Source: an uncultured Verrucomicrobiota bacterium
GTDB lineage: Bacteria > Verrucomicrobiota > Verrucomicrobiia > Limisphaerales > UBA8199
DNA: 61,236 nt
Direction: 5' to 3'
Assembly (NCBI GenBank): GCA_903873945.1
Contig: CAIQQM010000191.1
Coordinates: 1-61,236 of the forward strand
A model generated the notes under the pieces. The model saw only the letters and a program-made list of their open reading frames with translations. It searched no databases and was not told where the DNA came from. Position numbers and translations under genes: made by a program. This document shows positions 26,577 through 34,978 of the stretch, piece by piece; within the stretch, counting starts at the first letter, position 1, and each line of letters opens with the position of its first letter.

Positions 26577-26702
26577 GAGAAGGGGATTGATTGTTTGGCG
26601 TTTCCGATGTTAAGTCGCTAATTAGAAACTGGTTGCGCGGCAAAAATGTTGGGTGGTTTTGGACGAACACAACGCGGCCCAAGTCGCGCCGCGCGTTCTT
26701 TT

Positions 26703-28163
26703 CTAATGCCTTTGTGCCTGCCGCCGGACATCCAATTCGTCAAGGCGTTTAAGTGTTTCCTCGGCCGCCCGGCTTGAGTTTGCCACATTCCCCTGGACAG
26801 AGGTGGGCTGCAAATTGCGGTTGTTTAGCAGGTACGCTTCCAATGTCTGACAGTACTCATCCACCAACCCGGCCAAATCACGGGCAACCCGAAGGCGGAG
26901 CATTCCCAATTCGCGAAGCTTGTTTTGAAGCGCCTGATTCCGGGCGGCGGGCTCCCAGTCACGGATGATTGTTTGGAGAGTGACCTCGGTGCGGAAGGGC
27001 AGTTCGTTTGAGCTAGTGCGAACCTGGACGGACGAGTTGAGCATTTGCGCCAGCTTTTGCCGGCTTTCCTCTTCCGACCAAGTTTGGGCCAAATCGTGTC
27101 CAGAGAAATAGGCAAGATGCAAAGCCCACCATTTTTCGACGTCGAGCGGCCGCTGGAAATAGGCGCGAAAAGCATGGAGGAAAGCCAGTTGCCAGTTGTA
27201 ATACCGGGAAAGTTCAGCCAGCATTGAGCGCAAGTAAGCTCGGCCTTCTTGCAGATTCAATAGCTCGCATACGAACAGCTGGGCGCTGCTGCGGTAAACT
27301 TCGCTTCCACTGCCGGACATCCGGTCATCCGGGGGCCAGCTCAGTTGTTCGAACGTCAGCGGGGGATTGGCACGCAATTGTTGGTGTGCCTGCTCGAGCG
27401 GGTTGCCTTTGCGCGCATTAATGAAGGTGGCGGCGAGGCTCAAGCCGTTAACGTTCGCACGAGGCGGTGGTAGAATGATTTCAGCTTCGCTGGAAGCGAG
27501 CAGTTGTTTCGCAAGACCCGCGACGAGCCAAGGCGGAAGTTCTGCGGAGCGCGTTTCGGCGCTACGATTGGCGATCTCGAGCAAAACCACTTGCACAATC
27601 GCTTGCACATACCGAGTCCGCTCCACCACTTCAGGCAGGTCGACACGATACTGCCAGCCGTCCCGAAAACGCTCCGAAGTAATCGTGACAGGCTCGTTGC
27701 CGGAGGATGCAGGAAAGAGCACCAGGTAAATCCTTCCCTGCCAAGAAGTTCCGGCCTGAAGTTCGCGCAGCAGACTTTGTTTAATCCGCTCGCAGGAAAC
27801 TGAAAGCAACGTTGGGTCGAGGCAAACGAAGCTCAAGTTCGTTGACAGGGCCAGCGCTGCACGGGAGGAGCGCGAACTTCCGCCACCCCGGATTATAAAC
27901 TGGCCCGAGTGGCTCCGGGTTGCGAATGTATCCCGCGGCACGATCTGGGCTGTAGCTGGGTTCGGCAAGATGACCAACAAAAACGCCACCCAGAGCGCCG
28001 GCTGCCAGGTATTTCGGGGGAGGCTCGCAAGTTTCAAACAGTGACAATGCCCGTATTGCGCGGGAACTCGCAGGGTTTCGCGTCCCATAGCCCGCGCCCT
28101 TTTCCAGTCCTGGAGTCGCGCCGCTCCGACTTCCGTGATTGTTCGAGCAGACAAATTAGCCAT
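26703..28163 (-). CDS. Secreted protein, possibly an inactive peptidase-like fold
   Basis: A 486-residue protein. An unusually long N-terminus precedes a signal-like helix (LWVAFLLVILPNPATAQ, about residues 58-74), so the real start may be downstream. The segment LPPWLVAGLAKQLLAS is reminiscent of the helix after the active site in peptidase-MA-like metalloproteases, but no HExxH motif exists anywhere in the chain, so enzymatic activity is not supported. The C-terminus is helical and Gln-rich. The gene starts directly at the stop of the FmdB-family gene (TAG followed by ATG), showing that both belong to one transcript. The function is unknown. Confidence 0.65.
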   Translation of the reverse strand: MANLSARTITEVGAARLQDWKRARAMGRETLRVPAQYGHCHCLKLASLPRNTWQPALWVAFLLVILPNPATAQIVPRDTFATRSHSGQFIIRGGGSSRSSRAALALSTNLSFVCLDPTLLSVSCERIKQSLLRELQAGTSWQGRIYLVLFPASSGNEPVTITSERFRDGWQYRVDLPEVVERTRYVQAIVQVVLLEIANRSAETRSAELPPWLVAGLAKQLLASSEAEIILPPPRANVNGLSLAATFINARKGNPLEQAHQQLRANPPLTFEQLSWPPDDRMSGSGSEVYRSSAQLFVCELLNLQEGRAYLRSMLAELSRYYNWQLAFLHAFRAYFQRPLDVEKWWALHLAYFSGHDLAQTWSEEESRQKLAQMLNSSVQVRTSSNELPFRTEVTLQTIIRDWEPAARNQALQNKLRELGMLRLRVARDLAGLVDEYCQTLEAYLLNNRNLQPTSVQGNVANSSRAAEETLKRLDELDVRRQAQRH

Positions 28164-28493
28164 CTAGGTCCTGGCAGGAGAGGATTTCGGCGGCTTGCTG
28201 TCCGGCTTGGCAGGAGGCGTTTTCGTGTCTCCTCCAGCCGCGGAGCTGGCAGCGGCGGAATCCTTTTTTGCGGCTTCTTTATATTTCTCGCTGCGATAAT
28301 CCGTGGCGTAAAAGCCACTGCCTTTGAAAATCAGGCCGGCCCCTCCGCTAATGACTCGCTTGACGTCCCCTTTCCCCCAGCGCTTCTGCACACACAATTC
28401 CTTCGGGCAAACAGTCAGCGGCCTGGCGGACATCCCCTGAACCTTCTCAAATCGATGCCCGCATTTCGTGCAAACGTATTCGTAAGTCGGCAT
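28164..28493 (-). CDS. FmdB family zinc ribbon protein
   Basis: A 109-residue small protein beginning MPTYEYVCTKCGHRFE, the standard FmdB-family start, with metal ligands C8, C11, C29 and C34. The central SGGAGLIFKGSGFYATDY motif is characteristic. The C-terminal 35 residues are a Pro/Ser/Lys/Ala-rich tail. The ATG at 28493 is chosen over a TTG or related start 13 codons upstream because the family begins at MPTYEY. The proteins are thought to be regulatory or RNA-associated, but no function is established. It is immediately followed by the secreted-protein gene. Confidence 0.9.
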   Translation of the reverse strand: MPTYEYVCTKCGHRFEKVQGMSARPLTVCPKELCVQKRWGKGDVKRVISGGAGLIFKGSGFYATDYRSEKYKEAAKKDSAAASSAAGGDTKTPPAKPDSKPPKSSPART

Positions 28494-28625
28494 AGTCGGT
28501 AACTTAATAATCGGCCCCAGAAGTTGGGTCAAGGGTGGGGAATTAAGCTCATATCAGTCATTCGTCGTGTTCGGGGGGACAAGCTGCCTTTTGTCAACGC
28601 AATCCCGCAAGGCTAAACGGCCGGG

Positions 28626-29684
28626 TTATCCCCCAATGCAGCTCATCGAGCGGGTTGGCGGCACGAAATCGGGTTCGCCGATATGATGCCGCTCTTCTTT
28701 TTGCCAGACGACCTCCTTGAGCCATTGGCCAAGCGCCTCATCGCCGGCACCGCCGCGAAGATGCGAGCGCAAATCATGTTCGGTCACACTGAACAAACAG
28801 GTCCGAATTTTGCCGTCAGCCGTCAGCCGGATGCGATTGCAGTGGCCGCAAAACGGCTCGCTTACAGGGGCAATGATTCCAATTTCGCCACGCCCATCGG
28901 GAAAAGCCCAACGCTTCGCCGTGGCGGAGGGGTTGTCGGAAGCAACAGGCCGGAGGTCGAAACGGGTTTGCAGGCGCTGGATCACCTCACGGCCGGGCAC
29001 CACCATTTCCTTAAGCCATGCGCGAGCGGCATCGAGCGGCATGAATTCGATGAAGCGGAGACTGAGGTTGTGCTGGCGCGCAAAATCGGTCAGCGCTTCA
29101 AGCTCATGGTCATTAAGTCCACGAATAACCACAACGTTGATCTTCACCGGATGAAAACCGAGCTGCTGTGCAAGTTGAATGCCGTCCAAAACCTCGGCCA
29201 GTCCGTCCCGGCCGGTGATTTTCCTGAAATTCTCGCGATCAAGCGAATCCAGGCTGAAACTAATGCGAGAAAGCCCCGCCTGCCGGAGCGCTTGAGCCTT
29301 CTGCAGGAACAGAAAACCATTCGAAGTCATCGCCAGGTCTGTGATCCCTGGAATCCCGGCTATGCGCGCAACCAGATCTTCCACGCCGTGACGAAGCAAA
29401 GGTTCCCCGCCGGTGAGCCGGATTTTTTGAATTCCCCACCGGACCGCCAGAAGCACAACGCGTTCGATCTCTTCAAAGGTCAGGAGATTCGATTTGGGCA
29501 CCCACTGCTGCACGAGAGGCGCTGAATCCGGCATGTGGGCCCAGTGACCACGATAGAAGTTTTGCGCGGCCTCGGTTTCCGGCAGGCAATATAAACACCG
29601 GAAATTGCAACGATCCGTCAAGCTTACCCGCAGGTCGCGCAGGACACGGCCCTGAGAGTCGATGAGAACATTCGCCTGCGTCAT
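28626..29684 (-). CDS. moaA: GTP 3',8-cyclase MoaA
   Basis: A 352-residue radical SAM enzyme for the first step of molybdopterin cofactor synthesis. The first cluster is bound by C26, C30 and C33 (DRCNFRCLYC). LTGGEPLLR is the SAM site, and the C-terminal cluster cysteines lie in FCGHCNRIRLTADGKIRTCLF. The essential C-terminal Gly-Gly is present (SCIGG). An insertion of about 20 residues after LPET (AQNFYRGHWAHM...) is longer than in E. coli MoaA. Its ATG overlaps the stop of the upstream coiled-coil gene by four bases. No other moa or moe gene is in the window. Confidence 0.95.
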   Translation of the reverse strand: MTQANVLIDSQGRVLRDLRVSLTDRCNFRCLYCLPETEAAQNFYRGHWAHMPDSAPLVQQWVPKSNLLTFEEIERVVLLAVRWGIQKIRLTGGEPLLRHGVEDLVARIAGIPGITDLAMTSNGFLFLQKAQALRQAGLSRISFSLDSLDRENFRKITGRDGLAEVLDGIQLAQQLGFHPVKINVVVIRGLNDHELEALTDFARQHNLSLRFIEFMPLDAARAWLKEMVVPGREVIQRLQTRFDLRPVASDNPSATAKRWAFPDGRGEIGIIAPVSEPFCGHCNRIRLTADGKIRTCLFSVTEHDLRSHLRGGAGDEALGQWLKEVVWQKEERHHIGEPDFVPPTRSMSCIGG

Positions 29685-30484
29685 TTAGCCGGCGGGTTCG
29701 TCACCACCGGACTATTGGTAAGTGGCGGGATGACCCGAACGCTGCCGTCGGCGCCAACTTCCACATTGAGGTCATAATAAATGGGTTTTGGCGTTTTAGC
29801 CTGCGGCTGAGGCGCGCTGAAACCCTGCATCAGTTTCTGGGCACCTTTCTGGTCGGCGCCGGCAAAAATACCCTGCCGAATCCACTCGATTCGCCGTGCG
29901 ATGGAGAGTTCCTCCTTCAACTTGCTGACCTGCGCGCGCAGAACGGCCAAATCATTGAACTGCCGTTCCAACTCGGCCTTGTCGGCCATCAACCGTGTGA
30001 GCTCTTTTTGAAGAAAAGCTTTGTCTCCTTCGGACGCAGCCAATCTCTTTTGCGTATCGGCAATTTGCACAGTGAGGTTCGTGATCGAGGTGCTGAGATC
30101 GAGGGCCTGTTTATCGAGGGCCTGGTTCTGGGTTTCCAACTCGGCGATCTTAGCTTCGTTTTTGGCCGCTTCCTCCCGGCTGGCCTTGAGGGCTGCCTCG
30201 GTTTTGATGAGATTGGAGGTAACCTGAGTGAAGTTATTGGTCAAATCATCGAGGGACTTATTGAACGACTTCTTTTGGTTTTCGAGGTCCTTCTCCAACA
30301 TGGTGGCAACCTGTTTTTGCTCGTCGAGTTTACTGCTCGTATCGACCCACTTGTTGGACAGGGTAAGAATGGTATCAGTGTCGTTCACTTTCTGCTTTAT
30401 CGCTTCTCGCCGAACGCCAATTAACGCAATCCCAAACCCAAGGCAAAGGACAGCCAAAATAACAATACCAGTCCGATTTTTCAT
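29681..30484 (-). CDS. Membrane-anchored coiled-coil protein, hypothetical
   Basis: A 267-residue protein with an N-terminal membrane helix (TGIVILAVLCLGFGIALIGV) followed by about 170 residues of heptad-rich coiled coil (e.g. DEQKQVATMLEKDLENQKK, EAAKNEAKIAELETQNQAL) and a Pro-rich tail. The ATG at 30484 is chosen because it places MKNRTG directly before the helix; ATGs at 30514 and 30565 would add 10 or 27 residues. The stop codon overlaps the moaA start (ATGA), so moaA is translated from the same message. The product may act in envelope organisation, but no function is known and a link to molybdopterin is not obvious. Confidence 0.65.
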   Translation of the reverse strand: MKNRTGIVILAVLCLGFGIALIGVRREAIKQKVNDTDTILTLSNKWVDTSSKLDEQKQVATMLEKDLENQKKSFNKSLDDLTNNFTQVTSNLIKTEAALKASREEAAKNEAKIAELETQNQALDKQALDLSTSITNLTVQIADTQKRLAASEGDKAFLQKELTRLMADKAELERQFNDLAVLRAQVSKLKEELSIARRIEWIRQGIFAGADQKGAQKLMQGFSAPQPQAKTPKPIYYDLNVEVGADGSVRVIPPLTNSPVVTNPPAK

Positions 30485-30798
30485 AATGTCTTTTAGAATG
30501 CCGATAATGGGCATTTTTGGCAAGCACACTTCTTTACTTTGAATAACCCACCGCTGCTCCTCCATTGCCGGGGTAAAGATGCCGCGCGAGATCGCAATAA
30601 TGACGCTGCCTCTTTCGGCAAATAAAATCTTATTTTACCCGGGTTTCATTGCTGATCCTGAATAAGCGGTTGACCCAGTTTCCGGCGTAATGTTCCCAAG
30701 GGCGGCTGAGCAGCGGGAAATTCTGGAAACCGCAGACTGCGTCAGCTTCTTCATTTTTTGCTCGCGGAAATCCGCAAGAAGCGCAAAAATAATTTGTG
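30485..30798. other. Divergent intergenic region
   Basis: This 314-bp region separates the coiled-coil gene (leftward) from the DUF1844 gene (rightward). I see a short inverted repeat AATGCC/GGCATT at about 30498-30516 and no clear promoter consensus or RNA gene. Confidence 0.4.
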
Positions 30799-31233
30799 AT
30801 GACCGACTCCCATATCTCAGAGGGAAAACTACCCGACTTAAGCCGTGAAGAGGTGCTATCCGCACTTTTTGCTCAACTCGTGATGCAGCAATCCAACATG
30901 GCCATGATGCTCCTGGGCAAGGTCGCGCACCCGGAAACAGGGAAAGTTGTCAAGGACATCGAGGCGGCAAAATTCTTCATCGACCAACTGGAAATGCTGG
31001 GGGTAAAGACCAGAGGAAATCTGAGCAAGGAAGAAGGCGCTCTACTCAAGCAAAGCCTGATGAGTTTGCGCCTGGCGTTCGTGGGGGTGGTAGATAAACC
31101 CGAGCCTCGAAGCACTGCCCCGCCAGCAGACGCGGCAGTGCCTACGTCACAGCCAGATCAGCCTATCGAGCGGGGAAGGACCGAGCCGGCAACGGACGAG
31201 GAAAGCCGCAAGAAGTTCAGCAAGAAATACTGA
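30799..31233 (+). CDS. DUF1844 domain protein
   Basis: A 144-residue cytoplasmic protein. Residues about 12-95 contain the DUF1844 core, FAQLVMQQSNMAMMLLGKVAHPETG followed by DIEAAKFFIDQLEMLGVKTRGNL and ALLKQSLMSLRLAFV. The C-terminus is a charged, Pro/Ala-rich tail ending in KKFSKKY. The domain is widespread in Verrucomicrobiota, Planctomycetota, Acidobacteriota and Deltaproteobacteria, with no known role. The ATG at 30799 directly follows a GTG at 30796. A double hairpin lies downstream. Confidence 0.82.
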   Translation: MTDSHISEGKLPDLSREEVLSALFAQLVMQQSNMAMMLLGKVAHPETGKVVKDIEAAKFFIDQLEMLGVKTRGNLSKEEGALLKQSLMSLRLAFVGVVDKPEPRSTAPPADAAVPTSQPDQPIERGRTEPATDEESRKKFSKKY

Positions 31234-31275
31234 AGTCCATTCCGGGTCTGTCGGACGTTCCTTGTAGTCAAGACC

Positions 31276-31323
31276 GCCGTTTTCTTGTGTGCTCAAGAAA
31301 ACGGCCCGGCATTACCCGGGCCG
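31276..31323. terminator. Overlapping double hairpin between convergent genes
   Basis: Two perfect inverted repeats overlap. The first has 12-bp arms (31276-31287 and 31294-31305) with a 6-base loop; the second has 8-bp arms (31302-31309 and 31316-31323) with a 6-base loop. They share four bases, so they can form alternatively. The site lies between the converging DUF1844 and PpiC genes and could stop transcription from both sides, although no long U-tract follows. Confidence 0.6.
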
Positions 31324-31357
31324 CCCTCACTTATAAGCGCAAAGGAAGCAGTAGTCT

Positions 31358-32476
31358 TTATGGTTTTTTTGTGTCCGGCTTCACTGCAGGGCCTGCTGCG
31401 GGCAACACTATCGCATCGGAATTTTCCTTGGGCTTCAGCTTTTCGTCCAGAACTTCCACGCCAGCTTCGGTCCGGAGCTTGATTATGTAGGCGGGCACGC
31501 CTGCTTTCTGAAGCGCCTGTCGAGTCAGGTATTCTTTGATGTCGGGAGAGACCCTTTCCAGATCCATTTTCCTGGCCGGGATCTTTTCGCTCAGTTTGAT
31601 GATATGATAGCCGTAGGGCGTGGTAACAATTTCGCTGATCTGGTTGGTGTTGAGCGAAAAGGCGGCGGCTTCAAACTGGGGATCCATTTGGCCGCGAGGG
31701 AACGTGTACTCGCCGCCTTTATCTTTCGAGCCCGGGTCTTCGGAGAATTCCCTAGCCAGCTTGGCGAAATCTTCACCCCCGCGAGCGCGCTTCAAGAGGT
31801 CCTCCATCTGTTTTCGCTTTGCCGCCTTCTTGTCATCCGGCAGGTCGGTCTGGGTCGTCAAATCGCGAGTGACGAGCAAAATGTGGCTGGCCCGCACCAT
31901 TTCCGGCAGTTCAAACTTGGCCGGATTGTCGTCGTAAAACTTTTTGACCTCGGCGTCGGTAACATTGATGCTGAGTTCACGTTCCAAGGTCATTTCAGCC
32001 GTCGCTTCCTCGGTGATTTTCTTAAGAAGTTCCTCCTGCGTCATTCCGACCGCTTTTAGTTGGCGGTTAAGGGTCTCTTCGGAGATGGCATTGGTCTTGA
32101 TCTGGTCAAAACGGATCAGGCCCTGTTTCTTGCCTTTGTCCTTGTCGGTTTCACTTGCCTTGGCGAGAAGCAATTGCATTTGGATCAGGCGGTCCAGCAC
32201 GCCTTGTTCGAGCAGCATCATGCGTTCAGCGGGCAGTGGTTGGCCTCTTGCGGCCAAGGAGGCCTTGACACTGATGACTGCCTCGTCCAATTGGCTGCGC
32301 CTGATCTCCAATCCCTTGCCTTTCGCCACGACGGTGTCGCCGAACAGTTGCGACATTTTATCGGCCGGTTTCGCGGGGGCAGCCGCGTTGGTTTGTGCCG
32401 AGTCCGCCGCAGTGGCCCAGGCGGAGAGGGCTGCGGCCGAAAGAAGCAGGGCGACTGATTTCGTTATTGTTCTCAT
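31358..32476 (-). CDS. Periplasmic PpiC-type peptidyl-prolyl isomerase
   Basis: A 372-residue secreted foldase. The signal peptide MRTITKSVALLLSAAALSAWATAADS fixes the start at 32476. An N-terminal SurA-like helical chaperone domain is followed by a parvulin domain at about residues 195-310 (RASHILLVTRDL, then PRGQMDPQFEAAAFSL and TPYGYHIIKL). The C-terminus is short and charged. It would catalyse proline isomerisation and help outer-membrane protein folding. The gene follows serA by 28 bases on the same strand and probably shares its transcript. A second SurA/PpiD-like protein is encoded at 37770. Confidence 0.9.
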   Translation of the reverse strand: MRTITKSVALLLSAAALSAWATAADSAQTNAAAPAKPADKMSQLFGDTVVAKGKGLEIRRSQLDEAVISVKASLAARGQPLPAERMMLLEQGVLDRLIQMQLLLAKASETDKDKGKKQGLIRFDQIKTNAISEETLNRQLKAVGMTQEELLKKITEEATAEMTLERELSINVTDAEVKKFYDDNPAKFELPEMVRASHILLVTRDLTTQTDLPDDKKAAKRKQMEDLLKRARGGEDFAKLAREFSEDPGSKDKGGEYTFPRGQMDPQFEAAAFSLNTNQISEIVTTPYGYHIIKLSEKIPARKMDLERVSPDIKEYLTRQALQKAGVPAYIIKLRTEAGVEVLDEKLKPKENSDAIVLPAAGPAVKPDTKKP

Positions 32477-32504
32477 AAATGTGTCTTTTGATTTTAGCAT
32501 CGAC

Positions 32505-34103
32505 TTATAGTTTGACCACCTTGACATTGCTGATGTCCGGGTCTCTTTGAATTTCGTCCAACACTTCGGGCGGAGGCACGCTATCCAAATTTAAAACCGT
32601 TAAGGCCTGGCCGCCGACAGTATCGCGACTCAGGCTCATGCTGGCAATATTAACGTTGTACTTGCTCATCAACGTGCCCAAATAACCAACGATGCCGGGC
32701 CGATCCTTGTTCTTCAACAGCAAAACAACGCCCGAAGGCACGATCTCGGTCGGCTGGCTGAAGACGCGTACAATGCGCGGATTGTCCGGCGAACCGAAAA
32801 AGGTGCCGCCGGCGGAAACAACCTTCCGCCCGCTCTGAAAAACCTGCACATGCAACCATTCATTGAACGTGACCGGTTCGCTGGAACGTTTTTCCTCAAC
32901 CGTGAGTCCCAGCGTGGAGGCGATGCTGCGCACGTTGACATTGTTAAGGTCCTTTACCGAAACACGGGACAGGAAGCCAAGCAGAATCGCCCGCGTAATC
33001 GGGTCGATGTTGGGCAATTCCCGGGCTTTTCCCCCGTAAGTAATATGCAGGCGGTCCACTTGGGTAGGGGCAAGCTGCGCCAGCAATCTGCCAAGCTTCT
33101 CACCCAGCACCAGATAAGGCCGCACCAACTCGTAAGTCTTGGCATCCAAATAGGGCAGGTTCACGGCATTGCGCACTTCGCCGGTAAACAGATAGCCCGT
33201 GATGACTTCGGCCACTTCAATGCCACATTTCTCCTGGGCCTCGTGTGTGCTGGCACCCAGGTGCGGCGTTAAAATAATGCCCGGATGCCTGCGAAACGGA
33301 TGTTCCGAAGGCAACGGCTCGGTCGCATAGACGTCGAGCGCGGCAGCGGCAATCTTTCCGGAATCCAACGCCGCCAGCAGGTCAGCTTCGACAATGATTT
33401 CGCCGCGCGCGCAATTCACCAGGCAAACCTTCGGCTTCATTTTGGCAAAGGCCGCCGCGTTGAGCATGCCCCGCGTTTGTTCGGTGACCGGCATGTGAAC
33501 ACTGATGAAATCCGAGTGGCGATAAACATCATCAAGGTCAGAGATCCACTCGACGCCAGGCGCTTGGGCGCGGGCATCAGTCAGGAACGGGTCATAGCCA
33601 AGCACGGTCATGCCAAAGGCCACCGCGCGCTTGGCCACCTCGCTCCCAATGCGGCCAAGGCCGAGCACGCCAAGCTTTTTTCCTGAAAGCTCGGCTCCCT
33701 GAAACTGCTTGCGGTCCCACTTGCCGGCGCTCATCGATGCGCAGGCCTGGGGCACTTTCCGGGCAAGACTGAGAAGCATGGTAAAGGACAGCTCAGCGGT
33801 GGACACCGTGTTGCCGCCTGGCGTGTTCATAACCACGACGCCATGTTCCGTGGCGGCATCCACGTCCACGTTATCCACCCCGACGCCCGCCCGGCCGATC
33901 ACACGAAGCTTCGGCGCGGCTTCGATGACCTTGCGGGTAACTTTGGTTTCGGAGCGGACTACCAGCGCCACCGCGTCTTTCACGATCGGGATCAATTCCG
34001 CTTCTGACAGGCGTTTGGGCAGGACAACGACTTCCATTTCCGGGCGCCGTTGTAAGAGGGCAATTCCTTTTGGCGAAACAGGGTCGCAAACTAATACTTT
34101 CAT
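32505..34103 (-). CDS. serA: D-3-phosphoglycerate dehydrogenase
   Basis: A 532-residue enzyme of serine synthesis that oxidises 3-phosphoglycerate to phosphohydroxypyruvate. The nucleotide-binding loop is GLGRIGSEVAKRAVAFGM. The substrate/catalytic region includes VNCARGEIIVEADLLAAL and HLGASTHEAQEK with the catalytic His. The C-terminus contains the allosteric-substrate-binding domain and an ACT domain (VLLLKNKDRPGIVGYLGTLM). This is the long, type I form. A promoter with a -10 box only 13 bases before the ATG gives a nearly leaderless message. Confidence 0.96.
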   Translation of the reverse strand: MKVLVCDPVSPKGIALLQRRPEMEVVVLPKRLSEAELIPIVKDAVALVVRSETKVTRKVIEAAPKLRVIGRAGVGVDNVDVDAATEHGVVVMNTPGGNTVSTAELSFTMLLSLARKVPQACASMSAGKWDRKQFQGAELSGKKLGVLGLGRIGSEVAKRAVAFGMTVLGYDPFLTDARAQAPGVEWISDLDDVYRHSDFISVHMPVTEQTRGMLNAAAFAKMKPKVCLVNCARGEIIVEADLLAALDSGKIAAAALDVYATEPLPSEHPFRRHPGIILTPHLGASTHEAQEKCGIEVAEVITGYLFTGEVRNAVNLPYLDAKTYELVRPYLVLGEKLGRLLAQLAPTQVDRLHITYGGKARELPNIDPITRAILLGFLSRVSVKDLNNVNVRSIASTLGLTVEEKRSSEPVTFNEWLHVQVFQSGRKVVSAGGTFFGSPDNPRIVRVFSQPTEIVPSGVVLLLKNKDRPGIVGYLGTLMSKYNVNIASMSLSRDTVGGQALTVLNLDSVPPPEVLDEIQRDPDISNVKVVKL

Positions 34104-34115
34104 AAGAGAAAGCGG

Positions 34116-34144
34116 AGTCTAGGAGAGCCCTCACCTGAGGTCAA
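34116..34144 (-). promoter_or_regulatory. Promoter of serA
   Basis: On the minus strand, TTGACC (34144-34139), a 17-base spacer and TAGACT (34121-34116) form a good sigma-70 promoter. The predicted transcription start lies near 34109, only about six bases before the serA ATG at 34103, so there is little room for a Shine-Dalgarno sequence. Confidence 0.7.
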
Positions 34145-34204
34145 ACCCTCAGGGCTGGCGCATTCATACGAACATGGACGCCGCACCCGAAGACAACGAC
34201 CCTC

Positions 34205-34870
34205 TCATTCGGGCAGACTCAGGAGCAGCGCTTCGCAGGGGCTCGTGCCCAAACGCGTCGCTCCGGCCTCAATTAGCCCCAAGGCGGCCTGCGCATCCTT
34301 GATTGGGCCCCAGGCGTTCACCTCGAATTTGGGCCCTACCGCTGCGCGCAGCCGATTCACCTCTTCGATTCCAATCGCCGTCCGCAATCCTGTGCCGATG
34401 CAAACGCCGCGGACCCCCGAATCAAGCGCCAGTTCGCAAGCGATCAGTTGTTCTTCGACAGTCGATAGGCTGGTTTCCAAAATGACGTTCACGGGGCGCT
34501 CGTCGGCGGCTTCCGCCACGTCACGCAATTCGCGCAGCACATAGCACCAGTCGCCATCTTTCAAACGCCCGATGTTCAACACAACCTGGATTTCCTGGGC
34601 ACCGTGGTCGATGGCCACCTCGGCTTCGTAGCGCTTTGCGTCCGCGTCAGACGCGCCGAGCGGGAAACCAATCAGGGCCAGGACCTTCACGCTTGTGTCT
34701 TCAAGCAACGAACACGCAAGTTCGACTCGGGAGCCATTGACGCAAACGCCGTGCAAATTACGCGTGCGGGCTTCCGAGCAAAATTGTTGAATGGCCAACC
34801 GCGTTGCTTCCGGTGGAAGGATCAGGTGATCGATGCGGTGCGCCAGATCGGCGCGTGAAAGTGTTTTCAT
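34205..34870 (-). CDS. DeoC-fold protein lacking aldolase catalytic residues
   Basis: A 221-residue protein with the overall pattern of deoxyribose-phosphate aldolase (DLAHRIDHLILPP, GVCVNGSRVELA, VKVLALIGFPLGAS, LIEAGATRLGTS). The usual catalytic triad is not present: the Schiff-base lysine (KTSTGF) reads C157 in CIGTGL, the second lysine (K.SGGI) reads N185 in VNAWGPI, and the aspartate (EIDxV) reads Q95 in EIQVVLNIG. I therefore do not expect ordinary aldolase activity. It lies downstream of mdh on the same strand, 108 bases away. The ATG at 34870 is preferred to a TTG ten codons upstream. Pseudogenisation is unlikely because the reading frame is intact. Confidence 0.75.
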   Translation of the reverse strand: MKTLSRADLAHRIDHLILPPEATRLAIQQFCSEARTRNLHGVCVNGSRVELACSLLEDTSVKVLALIGFPLGASDADAKRYEAEVAIDHGAQEIQVVLNIGRLKDGDWCYVLRELRDVAEAADERPVNVILETSLSTVEEQLIACELALDSGVRGVCIGTGLRTAIGIEEVNRLRAAVGPKFEVNAWGPIKDAQAALGLIEAGATRLGTSPCEALLLSLPE

Positions 34871-34978
34871 GGTTGCCCCGGGAAATACCCGGCTCTTCAA
34901 ACGGGGTCACCAACAAAGGGAACCCACAGCAAACAGAGTCTGATGCACGGGCAAAGGCACGTCAAAATAAGTTTGACC

